DNA from: Listeria sp. PSOL-1
GTDB lineage: Bacteria; Bacillota; Bacilli; Lactobacillales; Listeriaceae
Assembly: GCF_902806445.1 (NCBI RefSeq)
Contig: NZ_LR760298.1
Coordinates: 682,001 to 746,000, forward strand
DNA: 64,000 nucleotides
Reading direction: 5' to 3'
Below are positions 57,466 to 64,000 of this stretch, piece by piece. The notes beneath the pieces are model-generated. The model saw only the letters and a program-made list of their open reading frames with translations. It was not told where the DNA came from and ran no database searches. The translations under genes were made by a program, and so were the position numbers. The stretch's first letter is position 1, and the number at the start of each line of letters is the position of its first letter.

Positions 57466-58536
57466 ATGCAAAAGTCAAAAGGCAAAATAATTACAATAGT
57501 TATTACTGCGATTGTAATTGTTCTTGTCATTGTTACTCTTTTAGGGTATTTTTATGTCAAAAATCAACTAGAAGCAAAGAATCCTGATGACCAGAAAAAG
57601 ATCATTGTTGAAATACCAAGTGGCTCAAATGTGACTAAAATCAGCGAAATTTTAGAAAAGGAAAAAGTCATTACGCATGCTAAAATTTTTTCCTTTTATG
57701 TAAAATATAAAGGAAATACTAAGTTAAAAGCTGGTAAATATGCACTTAGCCCTTCGATGAGTACAGAGCAGATCGTAAACGTTTTACAAAAAGGAAAAAC
57801 ATTTCTAACAGATAAGCTTACTATCCCAGAGGGCTATTCACTAGATCAAATTGCTGATCGCATGGTTTATTTTATGCCGCAATTAAAAAAAGCAGATATC
57901 CTAAAAGAAATGGATAATCAAGCATTTATCAATGAGATGATCAAGAAATACCCTAAATTACTTACAAAAGAAGTATTGAATGATAAGATCAAACATCCAC
58001 TTGAAGGCTACCTTTACCCAGCAACCTATACATTTAAAGAGAAAAAACCGAAGCCAAGCGAAATGATCGAAACGATGATTCAAACAACAGCTGAAAAAAT
58101 TGTTCCTTATGAAGCTGAGCTAAAAAAACAGCACAAAACGATTCATCAGCTTTTAACCATGTCATCAATCATCGAAACCGAAGCAACAAAAAATGCTGAT
58201 CGTAAGAAAATTGCCAGCGTTTTTTATAATAGGATTGCGAAAAAAATGCCATTACAAACAGATCCAACTGTTTTATACGCTCTTGGAAAACATAAAAGTC
58301 GAGTTGTGTATAAGGATTTAAAGATAGATTCGCCTTATAACACGTACACGAATAAAGGCCTACCCCCTGGCCCAATTGCAAATAGTAGTATAGCATCAAT
58401 CGAGGCAACACTTTATCCGAAAAAAACAGATTACCTTTACTTTTTGGCAAATGAAAAGACAGGTAAAGTCTATTTTTCAAAAACACTAGAAGAACATAAC
58501 AAGCTAAAAGAAGAACATATTACTAAGGATCATTAA
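57466..58536 (+). CDS. mltG: Endolytic murein transglycosylase MltG
   Basis: A 356-residue protein: N-terminal membrane anchor (residues 8-30), a LysM-like subdomain (VEIPSGSNVTKISEIL), and the YceG catalytic domain with the glutamate in MSSIIETEATKNADRKKIASVFYNRI and the LPPGPIANSSIASIEATLYP motif. It cuts nascent glycan strands and sets their length. AACGAGGG precedes the ATG, with a TATAAT at 57430-57435. Confidence 0.94.
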   Translation: MQKSKGKIITIVITAIVIVLVIVTLLGYFYVKNQLEAKNPDDQKKIIVEIPSGSNVTKISEILEKEKVITHAKIFSFYVKYKGNTKLKAGKYALSPSMSTEQIVNVLQKGKTFLTDKLTIPEGYSLDQIADRMVYFMPQLKKADILKEMDNQAFINEMIKKYPKLLTKEVLNDKIKHPLEGYLYPATYTFKEKKPKPSEMIETMIQTTAEKIVPYEAELKKQHKTIHQLLTMSSIIETEATKNADRKKIASVFYNRIAKKMPLQTDPTVLYALGKHKSRVVYKDLKIDSPYNTYTNKGLPPGPIANSSIASIEATLYPKKTDYLYFLANEKTGKVYFSKTLEEHNKLKEEHITKDH

Positions 58537-58553
58537 AAAGAGGGATTTTATTC

Positions 58554-59213
58554 ATGAATGAAAGTATCCACCAATATTTGCTTTCACAAGTACCTGAGAG
58601 CGAACCATTTTTTTTGAAATTAGAACAATATGCTAAAGAACATGGCGTACCGATTATGGAGCCAGACTCCATTTTTGCGATGCTTCAAATCATGCAAATT
58701 AGTAAGCCAAAACGAATTTTAGAAATTGGGACAGCGATTGGCTACTCTGCGCTAAGAATGTTTGCAGCGCTTCAAGATGTAGAAATTACGACAATGGAGC
58801 GTGATGAAGAGCGCTATGAGCAAGCTCGGAAAAATATTGCTTTATTTGGTGCTGAAAAAAACGTTAAAGCTTGCCTTGGGGATGCACTCGTTGATACGAG
58901 TATTTTGCAAGAAAATGGGCCTTATGATGCTATTTTCATCGATGCCGCTAAAGCACAATATGAGAAATTTTTCTATTTATATTCCCCGCTTTTATCTCAA
59001 AATGGTGTGATCTATAGCGATAATGTCTTATTTAAGGGCCTCGCTTTAGAATTAGATCAAGAAGCACAAAAAAAAGCGCGTGTTGCCCGTAAAATGCGTG
59101 AATTCAATGAATTTCTAAACAAACAGTCCGAGTTTACAACGTTTATTATTCCACTTGGTGATGGACTAGGAATCACCCAAAGAAAACGAAAACGAGGTGG
59201 AAAAAGTGAGTAG
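58554..59213 (+). CDS. trmR: SAM-dependent O-methyltransferase (YrrM/TrmR-like)
   Basis: A 219-residue class I methyltransferase of the O-methyltransferase_3 family: [15 protein letters not shown] (motif I), [38 protein letters not shown] with the metal/SAM aspartates, and [10 protein letters not shown]. subtilis TrmR (YrrM) methylates 5-hydroxyuridine 34 in tRNA; position between mltG and udk agrees with it. Its stop overlaps the udk start region, so translation is coupled. Confidence 0.88.
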   Translation: MNESIHQYLLSQVPESEPFFLKLEQYAKEHGVPIMEPDSIFAMLQIMQISKPKRILEIGTAIGYSALRMFAALQDVEITTMERDEERYEQARKNIALFGAEKNVKACLGDALVDTSILQENGPYDAIFIDAAKAQYEKFFYLYSPLLSQNGVIYSDNVLFKGLALELDQEAQKKARVARKMREFNEFLNKQSEFTTFIIPLGDGLGITQRKRKRGGKSE

Positions 59214-59835
59214 AAAACCTGTTGTTGTTGGTGTTACTGGAGGTTCAGGATCCGGAAAAACCAGCGTATGCAAGAAAATATTTGAATCTTTTAAGGGTCA
59301 TTCCATTTTAATGCTTGAACAAGATTATTATTATAAAGACCAATCGCATTTATCTTTCAAAGAGCGCTTAGAAACGAATTATGATCATCCACTAGCGTTC
59401 GATACAGATCTACTCATCGATCATCTAAAAAAATTGCTGCACTATCAGCCTATCGAAAAACCAGTATATGATTACGCTACGCACACTCGTTCTGATAAGT
59501 TAATTTTTCAAGAACCGAAAGATGTGATCATTTTAGAAGGCATTTTAATTTTAGAGGATCCGCGTTTGCGCGACTTAATGGACATTAAAGTCTACGTCGA
59601 TACAGATGATGACATCCGCATCATCCGTCGTTTAATGCGTGATATTAAAGAGCGTGGACGTTCACTTGACTCGGTTATTGAACAATATTTAACTGTCGTT
59701 AAGCCAATGCACAATGAATTTATTGAGCCAACTAAAAAATACGCGAATATTATCATCCCAGAAGGCGGGCAAAATCATGTAGCGATTGATTTAATGACAA
59801 CCAAAATTGCCGCCGTCTTACAAGAAAATCTATAA
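59206..59835 (+). CDS. udk: Uridine kinase
   Basis: A 209-residue P-loop kinase: [13 protein letters not shown] (Walker A), [43 protein letters not shown] and [17 protein letters not shown]. It phosphorylates uridine and cytidine in salvage. The GTG at 59206 has GAGGTG 7 bases upstream and gives the usual 209 residues; an in-frame GTG at 59197 overlaps that site. Confidence 0.95.
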   Translation: MSRKPVVVGVTGGSGSGKTSVCKKIFESFKGHSILMLEQDYYYKDQSHLSFKERLETNYDHPLAFDTDLLIDHLKKLLHYQPIEKPVYDYATHTRSDKLIFQEPKDVIILEGILILEDPRLRDLMDIKVYVDTDDDIRIIRRLMRDIKERGRSLDSVIEQYLTVVKPMHNEFIEPTKKYANIIIPEGGQNHVAIDLMTTKIAAVLQENL

Positions 59836-59869
59836 AAGAACTCATTAGACTTGTCAAATGGTTCTTTTT
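59834..59869 (+). terminator. Hairpin terminator after udk
   Basis: AAAAGAACTCATT pairs with AATGGTTCTTTT (one mismatch), followed by T residues. Confidence 0.8.
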
Positions 59870-59923
59870 ACGTTAAAATTTTCCTAGTAAATGAAAAAAT
59901 TTGAAGTAGATATTTAACAAAGC

Positions 59924-60058
59924 GTCTGGGACATAAATCAATGAATGCTAGTGCAACAAATCGAGCAAAAGCGTTTGTATTTCTTGGTTTTGGCAGAAGT
60001 CAGAAGCCTTAAAATCCAAGAATGCGAACGCTTGTCGTCGATTTATTTGCTTTATGTC
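59924..60058. repeat. Palindromic intergenic element, copy 5
   Basis: GTCTGGGACATAAAT at the left end faces TCGATTTATTTGCTTTATGTC at the right. An inner pair, AGCGTTTGTATTTCTTGG with CCAAGAATGCGAACGCTT, extends the hairpin to the centre. The core AAATCGAGCAAAAG is shared with the other copies. It lies directly upstream of the greA ribosome binding site. Confidence 0.78.
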
Positions 60059-60101
60059 AAAGGCACATATTGTAAATGTTGAGATAAAGGAGAGAAAGAA
60101 T

Positions 60102-60581
60102 TTGGCGACAGAAAAAAGTTACCCAATGACATTAGATGGTAAATTGAAACTTGAAGAAGAATTAAATAAATTAATTACGGTTACCCGTAAAGAAGTGGTT
60201 GAACGAATTAAAGTTGCCCGGAGTTTCGGTGATTTATCCGAGAATTCCGAGTATGATGCAGCGAAAGATGAGCAAGCATTTGTTGAAGGGCGCATTACAA
60301 CCATTGAAATGATGCTTCGAAATGCTCAAATTATTGATAGCGGTGATGCTAGCAATGATCTTGTCTCTCTAGGTAAAACAGTGACATTCACTGAAGTTCC
60401 AGGCGACGAAGAAGAAGCTTATACAATCGTTGGTAGTGCAGAAGCAGATCCTTTTGAAGGACGTATTTCAAATGATTCTCCAATTGCAAAAGCACTACTC
60501 GGTCATGGTATCGGTGAAACAGTTTCAATTCAAACGCCAGATGGCGAAATGAAAGTAAAAATTATTAAAATTGAGGCATAA
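60102..60581 (+). CDS. greA: Transcription elongation factor GreA
   Basis: A 159-residue GreA: N-terminal coiled coil with the acidic tip ([16 protein letters not shown]) and C-terminal FKBP-like domain ([29 protein letters not shown]). It rescues backtracked RNA polymerase by stimulating transcript cleavage. It starts at TTG 60102 ([10 protein letters not shown]) behind AAAGGAGAG; a longer frame from 60054 would begin inside the palindromic element. Confidence 0.95.
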   Translation: MATEKSYPMTLDGKLKLEEELNKLITVTRKEVVERIKVARSFGDLSENSEYDAAKDEQAFVEGRITTIEMMLRNAQIIDSGDASNDLVSLGKTVTFTEVPGDEEEAYTIVGSAEADPFEGRISNDSPIAKALLGHGIGETVSIQTPDGEMKVKIIKIEA

Positions 60582-60595
60582 TGCCATGATGAAAT

Positions 60596-60646
60596 AAGAG
60601 CAGATGTAAAATGAAGCTTAGAATGGCTTGTTTTAACTGCTCTTTT
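60596..60646 (+). terminator. Hairpin terminator after greA
   Basis: AAGAGCAG..TAAAA pairs with TTTTA..CTGCTCTT, followed by TTTTA. Confidence 0.7.
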
Positions 60647-60668
60647 TACAACTAAGGTGGTGAAATAG

Positions 60669-61280
60669 TTGGAACGAAACCAAAGGCCAAAACCAAATAA
60701 ACGGACAAAACAAAATCAAGTAGAGGGTTCACGTCTAAAACAAAATACACAACGCAAGAAAACCAATATTGTGTTAAATATTTTAATCATTATCGTAACC
60801 TTGCTCATTATCGGCTCGCTTTATGTTGTTTTTTATACAACCGATAAAGGAACTCAGCCAAAAGAAGTCAAAACGGCATCTTCTACCCATAAAAAAGAAG
60901 ATGCCAAAAAACCAAAGTCTGAAGATGAAAAAAAAGATGAAAAACAAACAAGTGATGATCCTAATGTTAAACAAGTGATTACAAAAGATTGGAAAGTAAC
61001 ACGAACAGAGCAAAGAGGAAATCATGTTAATTCGTATGACGCAACAAGCGTAGATTGGAAAGAAAAAATCAAAACTTTTTCTAGTGCAACGGGAATCAAG
61101 GAAAATAATATGACAGTTTGGTTTGTAGGGCGTGGTAAGGATCCTGCTACAGAAAGTGTAGGAACCATTAGCGAAAAACAAACACCTGATAAAGCTTATC
61201 GTGTGTATATTGCTTGGCGCGATGGCGAGGGTTGGCAGACAACAAAAATGGAAGAACTTAAATCAAATGATAAAAGATAA
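60669..61280 (+). CDS. YrrS-like membrane protein (DUF1510)
   Basis: A 203-residue protein: a very basic 35-residue cytosolic start (RPKPNKRTKQNQ), one membrane span (about 36-58), a Lys/Asp/Ser-rich linker and a compact extracytoplasmic domain from about residue 95 (WKVTRTEQRGNHVNSYDATSVDW, YRVYIAWRDGEGWQTTKMEEL). This matches the DUF1510/YrrS family found between greA and mtnN. Its function is unknown. It starts at TTG behind AAGGTGG. Confidence 0.85.
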   Translation: MERNQRPKPNKRTKQNQVEGSRLKQNTQRKKTNIVLNILIIIVTLLIIGSLYVVFYTTDKGTQPKEVKTASSTHKKEDAKKPKSEDEKKDEKQTSDDPNVKQVITKDWKVTRTEQRGNHVNSYDATSVDWKEKIKTFSSATGIKENNMTVWFVGRGKDPATESVGTISEKQTPDKAYRVYIAWRDGEGWQTTKMEELKSNDKR

Positions 61281-61336
61281 CAAACGCAGGGAGAATTCGT
61301 GTCTTTACCTGTGTTTTTAGTATGAGGAGAAAAAGA

Positions 61337-62041
61337 ATGAAAAGAATTGGTATTATTGGTGCAATGAAAGAAGAAATCACTTTTTTAAAAGCAGAAATGG
61401 AAGAAGTAGTGGAGAGTCAGATCGCAAATGTAAAATTTTACGACGGGAAGCTGTGTGGCAAAAGCGTTGTACTATTAGAATCTGGAATTGGGAAAGTAAA
61501 TGCTGCCATTAGTACGACCCTTTTAATGGATCATTTTAGTCCAGAAGTTATTATTAATACAGGATCAGCAGGGGGCGTTTCTAAAGAATTAAATATTGGA
61601 GATGTCATTATTTCTGATAAAGTTGTTCACGGAGATGTAGATGCCACTGCTTTTGGTTATGAGTATGGTCAAGTGCCGCAGATGCCAGCTTCTTATTTAG
61701 GAGATAGTGGATTTGCCCAGAAAGCAAAACGTATGTATGAGAAATATTTTGCCCAAACAGCCAATGTGGCAAGTTATGGTTTAGTTGTTACAACGGATTC
61801 GTTCATTGCAACAGAAGAAGAGCGCGAAAGAATTAAATCCCACTTTAAAGAAGTCAAAGCAGTCGAAATGGAAGCTGCTGCAATCAGCCAAGTAGCATAT
61901 CAATTTGGCGTGCCATTTGTTATTATTCGTGCGATTTCAGATGTTGCTGATAAAGAGGCAGCGGTCTCGTTTGATGCCTTTTTAAAAACCGCTGCCAAAG
62001 CTTCTTCTGTTTGTATTATGCAACTACTTGCAAATTGGTAG
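61337..62041 (+). CDS. mtnN: 5'-methylthioadenosine/S-adenosylhomocysteine nucleosidase
   Basis: A 234-residue MTAN: IGIIGAMKEEITFL with catalytic glutamate 12, LESGIGKVNAA, NTGSAGG, VEMEAAAISQVA with the nucleoside-binding glutamates, and RAISDVAD with the catalytic aspartate. It removes adenine from MTA and SAH in methyl-cycle recycling. The ATG at 61337 follows GAGGAG; an ATG five codons earlier overlaps it. Confidence 0.96.
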   Translation: MKRIGIIGAMKEEITFLKAEMEEVVESQIANVKFYDGKLCGKSVVLLESGIGKVNAAISTTLLMDHFSPEVIINTGSAGGVSKELNIGDVIISDKVVHGDVDATAFGYEYGQVPQMPASYLGDSGFAQKAKRMYEKYFAQTANVASYGLVVTTDSFIATEEERERIKSHFKEVKAVEMEAAAISQVAYQFGVPFVIIRAISDVADKEAAVSFDAFLKTAAKASSVCIMQLLANW

Positions 62042-62046
62042 TAGGA

Positions 62047-63840
62047 TCACATATCTTCAGTTAAACGCAAGAACTCTCGCACATCTTCTTCCGTTACCGC
62101 TAGTGTATCTTCCCAGAAAGAAGCTGTCGTTAGATCTACACCAAGGTGTTTTTGGGCAAGCTCTTCTGTTGTCATTTTCCCTGTATCTTTTAATAAAGCA
62201 ATATAATCGTCTTCATAGCTTGAACCTGTTTTGCGTGCATGCTGATAAATGCCAAGTGAGAATAAATAGCCAAATGTATAAGGAAAATTATAAAAAGGCA
62301 CGTCAGCAATATAAAAGTGAAGTTTAGAAGCCCAAAACTCAGGATGATATTCAGCGAGTGAGTCCATATAAGCTTCACGCTGAGCTTCTTCCATTAAGCG
62401 ATTTAAACTGTTGGCAGTTAAAACGCCTTTTTTTCGTGCTTCATAAAAACGTGTTTCAAATAAAAAGCGCGCATGAATATTCATGAAAAAGGCGATACTT
62501 CGTCCGATTTTATCTTCTAATAATGTTATTTTTTCTGCCTTTGTTTTTGCTTCTTTGACTGCGGCATCGGCAATGATCATTTCGGCAAAAGTAGATGCTG
62601 TTTCTGCAACATTCATAGCGTAATGTGTATTTTCATAAGGTTCATCTCGGAGCACATAAGAATGAAAAGCATGCCCAAGTTCATGTGCAAGCGTGGCTAC
62701 TGTTCCAGGGGCCCCGTCATAGGTCATAAAAATACGACTTTCTTTATTGATTGGAAAATCTGTACAAAAACCACCTGGACGCTTATTATCACGATTTTCT
62801 GCTTCAATCCAGCGATTTTTAAAAGCATGCTCAGCAAATTCTGCCATTTTAGGACTAAATGCGTTAAAATGGCGAAGAATAAATTCAGCACCTTCTTGGT
62901 AGCTATATTTTTTTGGTTCACCTTCAAGTAGTAAAGGTGCTTCAACATCGTAAAAACTCAATTTTTCTAAACCAAGTAATTTGGCCTTCCGTTCTAAGAA
63001 AGAAACAAAAATCGGTTTTTGCTCACGAATAACATGCCACATTGCTTTAAGTGTTTCAGGCTGCATTCGATTTAATGTAAGCGGTTCGTTGAGCACTTCT
63101 TTCGTGTCGCGAATCGCATATTTAGCAAGGCGGAATCCTGCTAAATGGTTAAGAGTGTCTGCAAAAATACGACGATTATTTTGCCAAGCTTCTGTATAAG
63201 CTTTAAATGTAGCCTTTCTAACAGCATGATCAGGATCATTTAATAAATTGAGCGCTTGACCCGGGGATATTTCTTTTTTTTCGTCTAGTTTAATACGCAT
63301 ATTGTTAACGATGGTGTCATAATGATCTGACCAGCCTTGATAGCCGTCAACAGACAAAGCATTGATGACCTCTTCTTGTGTTTTACTACCTTTTAATTTA
63401 CGATTTTCACGTGCTTCATTTAAAACAAAATGGATAGAATCCAATCCGTTGATTTGAAGGAGCTCTTCCCAAACAAGGTCTTCAATTTGGACAAATTTTT
63501 GGTGCCATTCGTCTTCAGCCGTTTGTAAAAGCGCATCATACGCGTAAATCAACGCACTAATTTCTACCGCTTTTTCATCAGTTACATCCGCAGAAGCAAG
63601 ACACTCTAAATAGGAACTCGCATTCATTAAGTTTTTGGAAATATCAGCTTGTTGATTGATAAGAAGCAAAAATTCAGCACTGTCTTCCTTGCTTTCAGGA
63701 ATGTTCCAGTTTTTGATATCTGAAATAAAGTGATCTAATGTTTCTTTTGCTTTTTCTAATGTTTCTTTTAATTCTGTAGAAGAGCTTCCACCTTGATAAA
63801 TGGAATCAAGTTCAAAAACATCTTGATACTGGTCTGACAT
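62047..63840 (-). CDS. pepF: Oligoendopeptidase F-family metallopeptidase
   Basis: A 597-residue M3B peptidase with the zinc motif HELGH in TLAHELGHAFHSYVL and the downstream glutamate in VAETASTFAEMI, plus the C-terminal FPYTFGYLFSLGIY helix of the family. It cleaves short peptides in the cytosol. The ATG at 63840 has GAGGAGG upstream on the minus strand. It is convergent with mtnN, with stops only 5 bases apart and no clear terminator between them. Confidence 0.94.
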   Translation of the reverse strand: MSDQYQDVFELDSIYQGGSSSTELKETLEKAKETLDHFISDIKNWNIPESKEDSAEFLLLINQQADISKNLMNASSYLECLASADVTDEKAVEISALIYAYDALLQTAEDEWHQKFVQIEDLVWEELLQINGLDSIHFVLNEARENRKLKGSKTQEEVINALSVDGYQGWSDHYDTIVNNMRIKLDEKKEISPGQALNLLNDPDHAVRKATFKAYTEAWQNNRRIFADTLNHLAGFRLAKYAIRDTKEVLNEPLTLNRMQPETLKAMWHVIREQKPIFVSFLERKAKLLGLEKLSFYDVEAPLLLEGEPKKYSYQEGAEFILRHFNAFSPKMAEFAEHAFKNRWIEAENRDNKRPGGFCTDFPINKESRIFMTYDGAPGTVATLAHELGHAFHSYVLRDEPYENTHYAMNVAETASTFAEMIIADAAVKEAKTKAEKITLLEDKIGRSIAFFMNIHARFLFETRFYEARKKGVLTANSLNRLMEEAQREAYMDSLAEYHPEFWASKLHFYIADVPFYNFPYTFGYLFSLGIYQHARKTGSSYEDDYIALLKDTGKMTTEELAQKHLGVDLTTASFWEDTLAVTEEDVREFLRLTEDM

Positions 63841-64000
63841 ATCTATTCCTCCTCGCAAACTACTCAGGTAAAATATACCCTATTATAGCATTAAACAAAA
63901 ATTTTTTTGTAAAAAAGGGCAAAAGATGTTAAAATTTTGTAGAATATCTACTTAAGATAGATAAGAACGTATACTTTGAATTGAGGTGCAACTGATTGTT
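63841..64000. other. Divergent region after pepF; possible start of a next gene
   Basis: The region is AT-rich. GAGGTG at 63983-63988 is followed 7 bases later by a TTG (63996), a plausible start of a plus-strand gene beyond the window. Too little is visible to name it. Confidence 0.3.

Noticed and set aside
62028-62327. A 99-codon plus-strand frame after mtnN, and others inside the pepF region.
   Set aside because: They lie antisense to the strongly supported oligopeptidase gene and have no recognisable domain.

Overview
The window is low-GC Firmicute chromosome. Gene content and order point to the Listeriaceae (Listeria sensu lato or a close relative). A tcsA-type BMP lipoprotein, a nucleoside ABC importer, a YmfF/YmfH peptidase pair, ymfI, rodZ, pgsA, cinA, recA and rny are followed by ldh-ruvAB-queA-tgt-yajC-comN-secDF-recJ-apt-relA-dtd-amidase-hisS-aspS-cymR-rarA, then iscS-mnmA-TPR-recD2-alaS-yrzL-ruvX-yrzB, mltG-trmR-udk-greA-yrrS-mtnN and pepF. 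Both blocks match L. monocytogenes gene order as I remember it (about lmo1388-1399 and lmo1534-1493). There the blocks are far apart and oppositely oriented; here they are joined between rny and ldh, at about 14.13-14.31 kb.

Layout: 1-14 kb holds nucleoside uptake, envelope and lipid genes, recA and RNase Y. 14-34 kb holds recombination (ruvAB, recJ), tRNA modification and charging (queA, tgt, dtd, hisS, aspS), Sec export (yajC, secDF), the stringent response (relA) and an SH3/amidase wall hydrolase. A small type II-A CRISPR array with leader and promoter, but no cas genes in the window, lies between dtd and the amidase. 34-36.4 kb holds a small membrane protein, cymR and rarA. 46.7-64 kb returns to housekeeping genes, starting with a clear 6S RNA gene. 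hisS-aspS and alaS each have a T-box leader. recA and ruvA are preceded by LexA-like boxes, and five long palindromic intergenic elements of one family sit at gene ends.

The most unusual part is a nine-gene island at 36.9-46.7 kb, inserted between rarA and the 6S RNA gene and all on the plus strand. It encodes a GpgS-like (GT81-type) glycosyltransferase, a shikimate-dehydrogenase-family enzyme, a one-piece ABC exporter, an AP-endonuclease-2-fold TIM-barrel protein, a Gfo/Idh/MocA oxidoreductase, a UDP-glucose-dehydrogenase-family enzyme, a CofE-like (F420-0:gamma-glutamyl ligase) amide ligase, an archaeal-type S-adenosylmethionine synthetase and an HPr-kinase-like P-loop protein. No methyltransferase, NRPS, PKS or F420 gene is present. 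My inference is a pathway for an exported small molecule built from a nucleotide sugar, a sugar acid and possibly an adenosyl group, with thuringiensin-like logic: 5'-adenosyl ether, glucosyl-aldarate, phosphorylation. The product is unknown and this is only a hypothesis.

Starts were moved to the codon with the best ribosome binding site or family agreement where the longest reading frame looked too long; reasons are given per gene. No tRNA, rRNA, transposase, integrase or phage gene was seen.
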